The notes: generated by a model from the letters alone, not told the origin. Shown: positions 27,954 to 35,944, numbered from the stretch's first letter. The stretch: DNA of 64,000 nt from Thermospira aquatica (GCF_023525255.1 NZ_CP073355.1:1426001-1490000); one strand, 5' to 3'. Made by a program: numbers and translations.

Positions 27954-28577
27954 TTAACAACTACAAGCATCTTTTTCCCTCACAATGTGATACCCTTCTC
28001 TGAATAAGAAGAGGGAGACCAATAACGCTAAAAACGGATCCAGTTGCCATATCCCCCACAGATAATTAGTCCCTAATCCAATCAAGATAATTGCTGACAG
28101 GAATATACAGGCGAGGGTTTCTTTTGAGTCTCCTATTAAACTTTTGCTTTGAAGCAACTTCCCTGTTTTATATTTCTGGTAATATAAAATTGGCATGATA
28201 AGAAGGGAAAGAATAAGTATGGTAAGACCTCCTGCTGTTGGCTGGGGGATTTCTTTAAAAACTAATTTTTTTATCACATCAACCAGAACATAAGCTCCAA
28301 AGATAAAGAATGTCCAGCCAACAAGGGTTATAGCCTGTTTTTCTTTTTTTTCATTTTCTTCAGCACTCATGTTGTGTGACCCATAGAATCTCCATAATAT
28401 GACAAATCCCGATAATGATTCAGCAAAGCTATCAAGCCCAAAACTTACTAAAGCCACACTTTTTGCAATATTTCCAAAAAGAATCGACAAAACACCTTCA
28501 AGAAGATTGTAGATTACCGTAAACAGAGCAAGCCCAAAAGCCTTTCTCTTTAACTTTTGAAGAGAATCAATTGACAC
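27954..28577 (-). CDS. Cation-efflux (CDF-like) membrane protein
   Basis: A 207-residue protein with about six membrane helices, starting at GTG 28577 behind AAGGAGG. The second helix carries ALVSFGLDSFAESLSG and a later helix SKSLIGDSKETLACIFLSA, matching the metal-site helices of cation diffusion facilitators. The C-terminal cytoplasmic domain is missing and replaced by a short tail ending in DACSC. Metal unknown; iron, zinc or manganese are possible. It lies between tusA and the FTR1-JAMM gene, so a metal-homeostasis role for the iron-rich reductases is plausible. Confidence 0.72.
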   Translation of the reverse strand: MSIDSLQKLKRKAFGLALFTVIYNLLEGVLSILFGNIAKSVALVSFGLDSFAESLSGFVILWRFYGSHNMSAEENEKKEKQAITLVGWTFFIFGAYVLVDVIKKLVFKEIPQPTAGGLTILILSLLIMPILYYQKYKTGKLLQSKSLIGDSKETLACIFLSAIILIGLGTNYLWGIWQLDPFLALLVSLFLFREGYHIVREKDACSC

Positions 28578-28588
28578 TGGTATCCTCC

Positions 28589-28810
28589 TTATTTTTCGAT
28601 GGTGACTTTAAAGATACCCTGTCCCATATCTTCGATGGAAATAACCCTGTACCCCTGCTCTTCACACGAGCGAGGGACGTTGTCCAAAGGTTCGCCTTGA
28701 GTAAGGAGAACCTCAAGTCTATCACCCTTCTCTAGTTTTGAAAGGGCAAGTTTTGTTTTTACAAATGTCATGGGACAATGTTCCTTTGTTATATCGAGTA
28801 CAGTGTTCAT
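28589..28810 (-). CDS. TusA-family sulfur-relay protein
   Basis: A 73-residue stand-alone TusA-like protein with the sulfur-carrying cysteine in EHCPMTFVKTKLALSKL (Cys12). It closely resembles the C-terminal domain of the sulfite reductase in the same operon, sharing CPM, FVKTKL, GEP and NVP. TusA proteins carry persulfide sulfur. It follows the DsrE-like gene by 14 bases, as TusA and DsrE genes often pair. GGGAGG precedes ATG 28810. Confidence 0.87.
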   Translation of the reverse strand: MNTVLDITKEHCPMTFVKTKLALSKLEKGDRLEVLLTQGEPLDNVPRSCEEQGYRVISIEDMGQGIFKVTIEK

Positions 28811-28824
28811 GTTTTCCTCCCATT

Positions 28825-29307
28825 TTAGCTTATAAATAAAATTTCTCCACCCTTTGCAATTTCCAGAAACTTAGCCACACCAAGTACTTCTTTTATCTGT
28901 GGTATAAAATCAGCCAACTTTATTCCGAGTATTATCATCGACATTTCGCAGGCATAAAAATTTACCCCAAGTTCTATAGAAGCATTTATTAATTCTTCAA
29001 GGGTGGCAACGTTTCTATTCTTCATCAAGTAGGTCATCAGTTTTGGGGAAACCCCTCCAAAGTTGAGCCTGCTTAAGGGTAAATTTTTTCTTCCCCCCAT
29101 TAGAAAATTAAACATTTTTGCAAGAATTCCTTTACCAATTGGACTTCTCACTTTTTTTTTCTTTATTATATTAAAACCCCAAAATGTAAAAAATAGGTTC
29201 ACTTCATACCCTACAGCGGCGGCTCCACTGGCTATCGTAAATATCGCGATAGCTTTATCGAAATCCCCACTAAAGCAAACTATAGAAATCTTCTTTTGAT
29301 TTTCCAT
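28825..29307 (-). CDS. DsrE/DsrF-like sulfur-relay protein
   Basis: A 160-residue protein of the DsrE2-like group: an N-terminal beta-alpha unit with FTIASGAAAVGYEVNLFFTFWG and a later cysteine in NFYACEMSM. The family passes persulfide sulfur and usually partners with TusA, whose gene is next. Between ThiF-like and TusA genes it probably supplies or accepts sulfur for the carrier protein. AAGGAG precedes ATG 29307. Confidence 0.8.
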   Translation of the reverse strand: MENQKKISIVCFSGDFDKAIAIFTIASGAAAVGYEVNLFFTFWGFNIIKKKKVRSPIGKGILAKMFNFLMGGRKNLPLSRLNFGGVSPKLMTYLMKNRNVATLEELINASIELGVNFYACEMSMIILGIKLADFIPQIKEVLGVAKFLEIAKGGEILFIS

Positions 29308-29310
29308 ATC

Positions 29311-30129
29311 TTACTCCTTTTTGGCGATATCACAAACCACATCTGCTTCATCAAAAAGTTCGGTGATGGTGGGCTTTTCCCCACAGAGGCGACATTTTTT
29401 TTGTTTCGAGAGTTTAATCTTTCGAAAGAGAAATGTCTTAGCATCAAAGGTAAGAAGTGTATTGGTAAGCAGCTCACCGAAACCTATGATGAATTTGAGA
29501 GCCTCTGTAGCTTGAATGGTTCCCAGGATACCTGCAACACTTCCAAGAATTCCTGCTTGAGAGCAGGTAGGGACAGCATTTGGAGGGGGAGGGGCATCAA
29601 AAATACAGCGGTAACATGCGGATTCTCCCGGAAGAATGGTCATCGTTTGCCCAAGAAATCTCAGTATTCCTCCGTGAGAAAGGGGTTTTTTTTCGAAGTA
29701 ACAGGCATCATTAATCAGAAATTTTGACCTGAAGTTGTCTGTCCCATCAATAACAAAATCGTACTTTCTTATTATTTCTCGAATGTTTTCAGAGGTCAAG
29801 AGGACATTGTAGGTTTCTACTTCTACAGTAGGATTTAAAGCGAGAATTTTTTCTTTTGCTGATAACGTTTTAGGTTTTCCTATATCGGGAGTAAAATGAA
29901 TGATCTGCCTTTGAAGGTTTGTAAGATCAACTTTATCAAAATCCACGATGCCAAGTCTCCCCACTCCTGCCGCGGCAAGGTAAAGAAGAATAGGTGAACC
30001 TAAACCTCCGGCTCCGATGACAAGGATGCTCGCTTCTCGTATTTTTTGTTGTCCTTCTATCCCTACTTCTTGCAAAAGGATATTTCTACTGTATCGTTCG
30101 AGAAAACTCTCGTCAAAATTTATATTCAT
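29311..30129 (-). CDS. MoeB/ThiF-like carrier-activating enzyme
   Basis: A 272-residue E1-like adenylyltransferase. The nucleotide-binding loop is VIGAGGLGSP (residues 37-46), followed by VDLTNLQRQIIH and DGTDNFRSK. Zinc cysteines occur as CYRC and CRLC, and a further cysteine lies in PTCSQAG. Such enzymes adenylate the C-terminal glycine of ThiS/MoaD-type carriers so that it can be sulfurated to a thiocarboxylate. There is no rhodanese domain. It overlaps the metY-like gene by four bases. Confidence 0.88.
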   Translation of the reverse strand: MNINFDESFLERYSRNILLQEVGIEGQQKIREASILVIGAGGLGSPILLYLAAAGVGRLGIVDFDKVDLTNLQRQIIHFTPDIGKPKTLSAKEKILALNPTVEVETYNVLLTSENIREIIRKYDFVIDGTDNFRSKFLINDACYFEKKPLSHGGILRFLGQTMTILPGESACYRCIFDAPPPPNAVPTCSQAGILGSVAGILGTIQATEALKFIIGFGELLTNTLLTFDAKTFLFRKIKLSKQKKCRLCGEKPTITELFDEADVVCDIAKKE

Positions 30130-31355
30130 ATAACCTCCAATGCCTGGATTATGTCTTCATAGATATCTTCTACATCTTCGATTCCTACGGCTATACGCAC
30201 CATCTCTTCACTTACCCCGAGTTCTTTTCTTTTTTGGGGAGGGTATTCACAGAAAATAGTAGAGGCTGGATGGATGATAAGGGTTTTATTATCATGAAGG
30301 TTGGTGGCTTTTCGTATAAGTTTGAGATTGTCTATAAACGTGAAACATGCTTCTTTACTTGGGAGCTCGAGTGTGAAAAGAGAACCATACCATCCTTTGA
30401 GATATTTTTTCGCATTTTTAAAGTAGCGACTATCCTCCAACCCAGGGTAGTTTACATTTTTGATTTTTGGGTGACCAATGAGTCTTTGGGCTAAAATCAA
30501 TGCGTTCGAGCAGCTTTTTTCAACCCTCAGAGGAAGTGTCTCCATTCCCAAAAGCTGGAGGTAAGCGTTGTGAGGAGAAAGGCAAACCCCTGTGTTACGA
30601 TGAACTTCACGTTTCAACCTTACCAGGAGAGCATTTTTGCCGTATTTTTGGGCTTCATCCGAGAGAAACCTATTGTAAGAGTAGTCGTAATTTCCGTAGT
30701 CGAGAATAGCCCCTCCGATGGTAGTAGCGCCGCCTGAAATATACTTGGTAGTAGAAATAACCTCAATGTTGATACCCCATTCTCTGGAAGAAAAGAGGTA
30801 AAAGGTGGCCAGGGTATTATCCAGAAGGGTAAGAAGACGATATCGTGAAGCAATATTAACGATACTCTCGATATCAAAAATAGCGAGTTGAGGGTTGGTA
30901 ATGGTTTCGAGATAGATTGCCACCGTATTTTCATCAATTGCTTTTTCGATTTGCTCTGGGTTATGAAAGTCAATATATTTTACGCTAAGTCCAAATCTTT
31001 TAAGGGTTTTTTCAAAAAGAGAGTAGGTGTTTCCAAAAAGATAGGGTGAAGAAAGAATGTTTGCTTCTTTACCACTTATGGAAAGAAGGACAGCAGTAAT
31101 GGCCGCCATTCCTGAAGAGGTGGACACTACTCCATACGCGTCGGATACTGTGGCAAGTCTTCTCTCAAATTCGGATACCGTAGGATTGGAAATCCGGGAA
31201 TACGAATGAGCAAGTGTTCTACCGAGAAAGGCATTTTCTATATCTTTGGCAGAGTTGAATTCAAAGGCCACACTGTCATAAATAGGAAATTTCAAGCTTC
31301 CATGAGGATCAGGGTTAGGAAAATCCCCGTGAATAATCTTTGTAGAAATTCTCAT
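30126..31355 (-). CDS. Cys/Met-metabolism PLP enzyme, MetY-like
   Basis: A 409-residue PLP enzyme of the O-acetylhomoserine sulfhydrylase / cystathionine-gamma-synthase family. The PLP lysine is Lys204 in STTKYISGGAT, with SYSRISNPTV and ETITNPQL typical. In this operon it directly follows the carrier gene and overlaps the activating-enzyme gene, so it probably uses carrier thiocarboxylate or sulfide to make homocysteine from an activated homoserine. Cystathionine-type activity cannot be excluded from sequence alone. Confidence 0.85.
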   Translation of the reverse strand: MRISTKIIHGDFPNPDPHGSLKFPIYDSVAFEFNSAKDIENAFLGRTLAHSYSRISNPTVSEFERRLATVSDAYGVVSTSSGMAAITAVLLSISGKEANILSSPYLFGNTYSLFEKTLKRFGLSVKYIDFHNPEQIEKAIDENTVAIYLETITNPQLAIFDIESIVNIASRYRLLTLLDNTLATFYLFSSREWGINIEVISTTKYISGGATTIGGAILDYGNYDYSYNRFLSDEAQKYGKNALLVRLKREVHRNTGVCLSPHNAYLQLLGMETLPLRVEKSCSNALILAQRLIGHPKIKNVNYPGLEDSRYFKNAKKYLKGWYGSLFTLELPSKEACFTFIDNLKLIRKATNLHDNKTLIIHPASTIFCEYPPQKRKELGVSEEMVRIAVGIEDVEDIYEDIIQALEVI

Positions 31356-31565
31356 TTACTTTCCTCCACCAATGAAATATAAAAATTCCACTTCGTCTCC
31401 TTCTTTCAAAGAAGTAGTGGAATAGTTGACTTTGTCAACGAATTGTCCATTGAGTTGCACACTTACTACGTCAGGATTTTTTACTTTTTCAATTTCAAGT
31501 AATTCAGTAATGTTGAGGCTTTTGTTAGCGTATTCTTTTTTTTCTCCATTGATCACAAGATGCAT
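31356..31565 (-). CDS. ThiS/MoaD-like sulfur carrier with C-terminal GGGK
   Basis: A 69-residue beta-grasp carrier. It starts at ATG 31565, six bases after AAGGAGG. An upstream in-frame start would put the promoter and operator inside the gene. The protein ends EFLYFIGGGK: a glycine tail followed by a single lysine, so the di-glycine is not terminal. Carriers with such extensions need proteolytic trimming before adenylation. A JAMM protease, an activating enzyme and a MetY-like enzyme are encoded downstream. It is the first gene of the main sulfur operon. Confidence 0.87.
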   Translation of the reverse strand: MHLVINGEKKEYANKSLNITELLEIEKVKNPDVVSVQLNGQFVDKVNYSTTSLKEGDEVEFLYFIGGGK

Positions 31566-31581
31566 AGTATACCTCCTTAAT

Positions 31582-31612
31582 ATTCTATAATTTCTATAGA
31601 TTTTATAGGAAT
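31582..31612 (-). promoter_or_regulatory. Operator-like palindrome of the sulfur operon
   Basis: An inverted repeat ATTTCTATA-N5-TATAGGAAT (31590-31612), preceded by an extra half-site ATTCTATA (31582-31589), placed just downstream of the predicted transcription start. The same arrangement recurs at 35390-35420. The position suggests a repressor. The half-site is reminiscent of Rrf2/CymR-type cysteine-regulator sites, but that link is inference; no regulator gene is in the window. Confidence 0.6.
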
Positions 31613-31623
31613 TATATATGTTT

Positions 31624-31652
31624 ATTATAAGCGAACTTTTTTCTTTTGTCAA
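31624..31652 (-). promoter_or_regulatory. Promoter of the main sulfur/siroheme operon
   Basis: Minus strand TTGACA (31647-31652), 17-base spacer, TATAAT (31624-31629): a perfect sigma-70 consensus. It would drive the carrier gene and probably the co-directional block down to hemL at 12854, because gaps between genes are 0-41 bases and no terminator was seen. Confidence 0.8.
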
Positions 31653-31680
31653 GGGAGCTTGGGGATTTTTAAAAAATTTT

Positions 31681-34362
31681 TCAAAGCTTTACCCAAACAT
31701 ACTCATCAACTTTCACCTCATAAACCTTTAACTTACCAATACCTTCATTTGAACATTCTCCCGTTTTCATATCAAAAGAGTAAAGATGGATGGGGCAGGT
31801 TATTTTCCCATTTCCTATTATTGCCTCTTCTATGGGTCCTTTTTCATGGGGACATATTGCTGAGGTTACAAAAATGTCTCCACTTCTATCTTTAAAGACA
31901 ACAATTTTTTCATCATTGATGGTAAAGGTGAGTCTATCAGGAGTTTTTAGTTTTCTTGTTTCGATTAATTGAACGTAATTACTTCCTTCTTTTCTTTCCC
32001 TGATTTCTGGAATTTCTTCTGGTTGCGTTTCTTGCCATGGATCTTTATAATTAGCAAGTGTCTCTTTGATACTTTTTTGTAATTCTTTTCTTATCGAAAC
32101 GTTTTCGATTACATCCTCTTTTATTTTTTCAAGGCCGATTCTTTCCACAAAGTAGCTCGTTCTTTCAAGGTAATTTGCATTTTTTCTATAATATTCAATG
32201 AATGCATCACAAAAATCAAAAACCTCTTCTTCCGTCTTAACAGTTGTAATTTTCTTACCTACAAATACTTTTGCTCCCCCATTACCTCCGACGTAAATAT
32301 CCCAGCCACCTTCTATAGCAACTATGCCAATATCTTTTATGGTTGCTTCAGCACAGTTTCTCGGGCAGCCACTTACTCCCATTTTGAGTTTTGCTGGATT
32401 CATTAAACCAGAGTATCTTTCGGCAATCTTTTTACCGAGTGAAATCGAATCGTTAAGCCCATATCTACAGAAATCACTTCCTACACAAGTTTTACATGCT
32501 CTAAAAGTCTTTGTAAATGCATGACCACAAGGCATATTCAGTTCATCCCAGACTTTTTTTAAATCTTTTTTCTTAATTGTGTATAATCCAATTCTATCCG
32601 ATCCTGTAATTTTTATAATAGCATTATACTTTTCTGCCACTTGAGCAATCCTTTTTAATTCTTCTGGCTTTATGACTCCTCCAAAGACAGCGGGAATTAC
32701 ACTGTATGTTCCCTCTTTTTGTATATTTCCATAATATCTATCATTTGGATGTCTTGCATCATTCTCTATTTCATAGTCACCCTTCCAGATATAGTTTAAC
32801 AAGAAATCAAGTCCCATCTGGGTCTTCGCATCATTTTTGGAACCTTCGATAGAATTTAAAACTTTACTTACCGATTTCAAATTGTTTTTTACAATATACT
32901 CTGTAAGCTCTTCTCTTGTCATAGGAATTCCCGGCACAAAGTATTTTTCAGCTGGATCTTCTCTTAACTCTCCAACTACGGAAACAAGAAGAGCTTTAAT
33001 CTTATTCTTACAATTTCCACAACCCGTTCCAGCACGTGTAGCATTCATTACTTTATAAAGAGTATCATTTCCATTCCTTATAGCTTCTCTAATTTTACCC
33101 GCAGATACACCATTACAATCACATATTTGGAGACTTTCTGGCCAACTTTCAGCCTCCATTATCATCTCTGAAGCCCTACTACCTGGGAATAGTATATCTG
33201 CTCTATTTGTCGGAAGTGGCATTTTTGTACTATAATATATAGAAATAGCATCAATATTTAAATCATCACCTACAAAGTTAGCACCGATAAGTTTATTCTC
33301 CCGTATAATCAGTTTCTTAAAGATTAAATTATGCTCATCAACATAATAAACAACTTCATCGCCATTTTCTTCAGAAAATTTTCCCATACTTATAACCGGA
33401 ATATCAGATTTTAACCTGGTTGGTGGCAATGGCGAAGGATGATATTTTAAATTATCATCTCGAGTAGCAAGATAACTTGCTAAAAGTCTTGCATGTTCAT
33501 AAACCTGAGAAACAAGGCCAAAAGTCTTCCCTGCAAACTCTATACATTCTCCTATCGCAAAGATGTCTGGATCATTGGTTCTTAAATGTTCATCTACTAA
33601 AATACCCTTGTTATAGTTGAGGTTGCATTTTTTCGCAAGATCAAGATTGGGTTTTATTCCGCAGCTAAAGAGTACAAGATCAACTTTAAACCTCTGTCCG
33701 TCCTTAAAAATTGCCTCTTCAATTCCGGCAGTAGACCCTAAAAATTCCACTACATAATTGGAAGTTACAAACTTGATTCCTTTTTGTTCTAATTTTTTCT
33801 GTAAAAATATGCCAGCTTGTTCATAGAGTTGCATTTCCATTATGGTTGGAGTAAGATGCGAGATGATAACATTTTTTCCAAGCTGTCTTATAACAAGAGC
33901 TAGCTCTAAACCAAGAAGCCCCCCTCCTACAACCATAACGAAAGATTTTCCTTTAAGCATCTCTTTTAATTTATATACATCATCAAGTGTTCGCATCGCA
34001 AAAATCCCGGGCAAATCAAGTCCTTTCACAGGTGGAATAAAGGGGTATGAGCCTGTGGCCAGGACAAGTATATCGTATGGAATATTTTCCCCATACGATG
34101 TGGTGACAACTTTTTTCTTTCTATCAATATCAACTACCTCAGTATTGAGTAAAAGATTGATGTTTCTTTCCTCATACCATTCGAGAGAATTTAAGAAAAA
34201 ATTATCGGGGACTTCATCTTTTAAAAGATAAATAAGTTTTGTTCTATCGTAGGTTGGTTCTTTTTCTTTGCTTATCACAGTAATTTTGAATTTTTTAATA
34301 TCCAATTCCTCACAAAGCTTTGCAGAAGCCATACCTCCGCCAATAATTACAACCCTTTCCAT
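31681..34362 (-). CDS. nirB: NirB-like siroheme reductase with BFD and Rieske domains
   Basis: An 893-residue protein. FAD/NAD(P)-binding oxidoreductase at 1-400 (VVIIGGGMASAK, VGGGLLGLELA); BFD-like [2Fe-2S] domain with Cys414, Cys416, Cys448 and Cys451; siroheme/4Fe-4S core with Cys626, Cys632, Cys666 and Cys670; C-terminal Rieske domain with Cys837, His839, Cys856 and His859. It corresponds to NirB plus NirD in one chain, with Rieske ligands intact. The usual reaction is NAD(P)H reduction of nitrite to ammonia. In this sulfur-controlled context sulfite is an alternative substrate. Its start is preceded by AGGAGG. Confidence 0.88.
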   Translation of the reverse strand: MERVVIIGGGMASAKLCEELDIKKFKITVISKEKEPTYDRTKLIYLLKDEVPDNFFLNSLEWYEERNINLLLNTEVVDIDRKKKVVTTSYGENIPYDILVLATGSYPFIPPVKGLDLPGIFAMRTLDDVYKLKEMLKGKSFVMVVGGGLLGLELALVIRQLGKNVIISHLTPTIMEMQLYEQAGIFLQKKLEQKGIKFVTSNYVVEFLGSTAGIEEAIFKDGQRFKVDLVLFSCGIKPNLDLAKKCNLNYNKGILVDEHLRTNDPDIFAIGECIEFAGKTFGLVSQVYEHARLLASYLATRDDNLKYHPSPLPPTRLKSDIPVISMGKFSEENGDEVVYYVDEHNLIFKKLIIRENKLIGANFVGDDLNIDAISIYYSTKMPLPTNRADILFPGSRASEMIMEAESWPESLQICDCNGVSAGKIREAIRNGNDTLYKVMNATRAGTGCGNCKNKIKALLVSVVGELREDPAEKYFVPGIPMTREELTEYIVKNNLKSVSKVLNSIEGSKNDAKTQMGLDFLLNYIWKGDYEIENDARHPNDRYYGNIQKEGTYSVIPAVFGGVIKPEELKRIAQVAEKYNAIIKITGSDRIGLYTIKKKDLKKVWDELNMPCGHAFTKTFRACKTCVGSDFCRYGLNDSISLGKKIAERYSGLMNPAKLKMGVSGCPRNCAEATIKDIGIVAIEGGWDIYVGGNGGAKVFVGKKITTVKTEEEVFDFCDAFIEYYRKNANYLERTSYFVERIGLEKIKEDVIENVSIRKELQKSIKETLANYKDPWQETQPEEIPEIRERKEGSNYVQLIETRKLKTPDRLTFTINDEKIVVFKDRSGDIFVTSAICPHEKGPIEEAIIGNGKITCPIHLYSFDMKTGECSNEGIGKLKVYEVKVDEYVWVKL

Positions 34363-34372
34363 AAACTTCCTC

Positions 34373-35128
34373 CTAGTTTTTTCTCAGTGAGATTAAATAA
34401 TAAGAAAAAGCCAAAATAACGCCAGCGATAGTATTACCAATGGTTACCCAGAGGAGATTGTAGAAAAATCCTCCCCAGCTCAAACTCTTTTGAAAAACAC
34501 CCATGCCCAACAGACTCATGTTTGCGATTGAATGTTCAAAACCAGAACCTATAAATCCAAAGAGGCACCAAAAGATCAAAAAGATTTTTGCACTATCTTC
34601 TTTTGTTCTCCCACTCATCCATATTGCAAGACAAACAAGTAAATTACACAAAAAACCCCTTATTAAAAGGGGTAGAATTGGCAAACTCCCTTTGGCAAGA
34701 GAAACCTTTTCAAGGAGTAGATCAAAGCTATTGAGAGAACCTGAAACATAAACAAGATAGGCAATAAAGAGACTCCCTATGAGATTGCCAATATAAGAAA
34801 CTATCCACACAAGGATAAGGTCTAAAAATTTTACATTTCTATTCACAACCCCAAAAGTCATAATCATTGTATTGCCAGTATAAAGTTCAGAACCTGCAAA
34901 TATTACGAGGGTGAGGGCAATTCCAAAAGAAATACCCATTATAAATTTTAAAAAAGGACTATTCTCCAAAAAAAGTTGTCCGCCGATTGAAAGAATGAGA
35001 ACTATACCAAATCCTACATATAAACCGGCAAGCATAGAGGAGATAAGATACCCTAAAAAATTTTTCTTTAATAGCTCTACCTTCTTTTTTGAAAGATCTG
35101 AAAAGAAATTTACATTTTCAAAGTACAT
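34373..35128 (-). CDS. FNT-family anion channel (NirC/FocA-like)
   Basis: A 251-residue membrane protein with six helices. FNT features are visible: the first-helix region YLISSMLAGLYVGFG, ELYTGNTM near residue 87, and paired pore segments including WMSGRTKEDSAKI. FNT channels pass nitrite, formate or hydrosulfide. The nirB-like gene starts ten bases downstream, suggesting nitrite; control by a sulfur-operon operator would also fit a hydrosulfide channel. GGGGGAG precedes ATG 35128. Confidence 0.85.
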   Translation of the reverse strand: MYFENVNFFSDLSKKKVELLKKNFLGYLISSMLAGLYVGFGIVLILSIGGQLFLENSPFLKFIMGISFGIALTLVIFAGSELYTGNTMIMTFGVVNRNVKFLDLILVWIVSYIGNLIGSLFIAYLVYVSGSLNSFDLLLEKVSLAKGSLPILPLLIRGFLCNLLVCLAIWMSGRTKEDSAKIFLIFWCLFGFIGSGFEHSIANMSLLGMGVFQKSLSWGGFFYNLLWVTIGNTIAGVILAFSYYLISLRKN

Positions 35129-35141
35129 AAACGCTCCCCCT

Positions 35142-35369
35142 TTATTTTTTTGGCTTTCTTGTCCAAAACAGAGAGTGGAAACTGTAGGAAGAATGAAAGT
35201 TGACCTTTTTCGGCAAGGTACTCGAAAAGTTTATGTTGTCCGCAAATTGTTCATTGAGTTGGATGCTCCCAACTTTAGTATTTCTTATTTTTTCGATTTC
35301 TAAAAACTTAGGAATACTAAAATTCTCAAAAGAGTACTCTTTTTTTTCTCTATTGGCTTTAAGATCCAT
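35142..35369 (-). pseudogene. Decayed duplicate of the ThiS-like carrier gene
   Basis: A 75-residue frame with GGAGGG ahead of its ATG. Residues 1-55 align with the carrier at 31356-31565 (EKKEY, LEIEK, VQLNG/IQLNE, FVDKVNYST/FADNINFSS). After that the match breaks, and the glycine tail is replaced by unrelated Ser/His/Lys-rich sequence. Without a terminal diglycine it cannot carry sulfur. It heads the second transcription unit of the region, in the same position relative to its promoter as the intact copy. Confidence 0.7.
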
Positions 35370-35389
35370 TCTCCCTCCTATCTTTTTAT

Positions 35390-35420
35390 ATTCTATAATT
35401 CCTATAGAATTTATAGAAAT
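35390..35420 (-). promoter_or_regulatory. Second copy of the operator-like palindrome
   Basis: ATTCCTATA-N5-TATAGAAAT (35398-35420) with the extra half-site ATTCTATA (35390-35397). Order, spacing and distance to the promoter equal those at 31582-31612, so both units are probably controlled by the same regulator. Confidence 0.6.
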
Positions 35421-35431
35421 ACTATGATTTT

Positions 35432-35460
35432 ATTATAGAAGAATTTTTTTCTTTTGTCAA
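35432..35460 (-). promoter_or_regulatory. Promoter of the decayed carrier - FNT - nirB unit
   Basis: Minus strand TTGACA (35455-35460), 17-base spacer, TATAAT (35432-35437), identical in boxes and spacing to the main sulfur promoter. The spacers are also similar (AAAGAAAAAA start). Confidence 0.8.
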
Positions 35461-35875
35461 GAAACATAAACAGATTTTCCCAAAAAAATTTTTCTGCACT
35501 GCACAATAAAAACAGAAAATATCCCTCTTATTTGAAAACCGAAAGTACAAGGGGAGAAATTTTTTATTTTTGTGAGACTTTTCTTTATTTGGAGTGTTCA
35601 TAATGCTTGTTTGAGTAGAAGCTTTTTTGCTTTTTTGGAAGGCTGAAAAGTTTTCTCTGGCACGTAGTAATTTTTTGGCTTAGAGGGCTCCTTTCAGACC
35701 TCGTTAACCCAATTCCTGTTGGCGAGCCTGTCGAGCCACGGTTGGCGAGCTTGTCGAGCCACGGTTGGCGAGCTTGTCGAGCCATGAACTGGATTATTTT
35801 ATACACAGATTTGGAGTACTTTTTTATTTTGCAATAGCGTTCCCTTTTCGAGTACTTTTATTATGAAGCAATTCG
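35460..35875. repeat. Internally deleted IS relative (MITE-like), copy 1
   Basis: About 416 bp nearly identical to 51211-51601. Read on the minus strand it starts with the double terminal repeat of the integrase-type IS at 59618-62281, keeps that IS's ribosome site and first six transposase codons, then jumps to the last part of the transposase (QKITTCQRKLFSLPKK), and ends in unrelated AT-rich sequence. It is thus a non-coding internal-deletion derivative. It fills most of the 575-base gap between the sulfur block and the outer-membrane gene. Confidence 0.75.
35718..35786. repeat. Three tandem 23-bp repeats
   Basis: Three units of 23 bp based on GTTGGCGAGCTTGTCGAGCC lie inside the MITE-like element. 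The sister copy at 51469-51514 has two units. Confidence 0.85.
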
Positions 35876-35880
35876 TTTGC

Positions 35881-35909
35881 TTGTTTTTTTTTTGGTTTTT
35901 CTCTATAAT
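35881..35909 (+). promoter_or_regulatory. Predicted promoter of the outer-membrane protein - ftsW pair
   Basis: TTGTTT (35881-35886), 17-base spacer, TATAAT (35904-35909), about 35 bases before ATG 35945. The -35 box begins five bases after the MITE-like element ends. Confidence 0.6.
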
Positions 35910-35944
35910 AGGTTGAGAGAAAAACATGGTAGAGGGGGATATCT

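Noticed and set aside
31566-31652. 29-residue N-terminal extension of the ThiS-like carrier
   Set aside because: It would be translated from the operator and promoter region; the carrier fold starts at ATG 31565 behind AAGGAGG.
35718-35786. Possible small CRISPR array
   Set aside because: The 23-bp units are directly contiguous, with no spacers; this is a tandem repeat within a MITE-like element.
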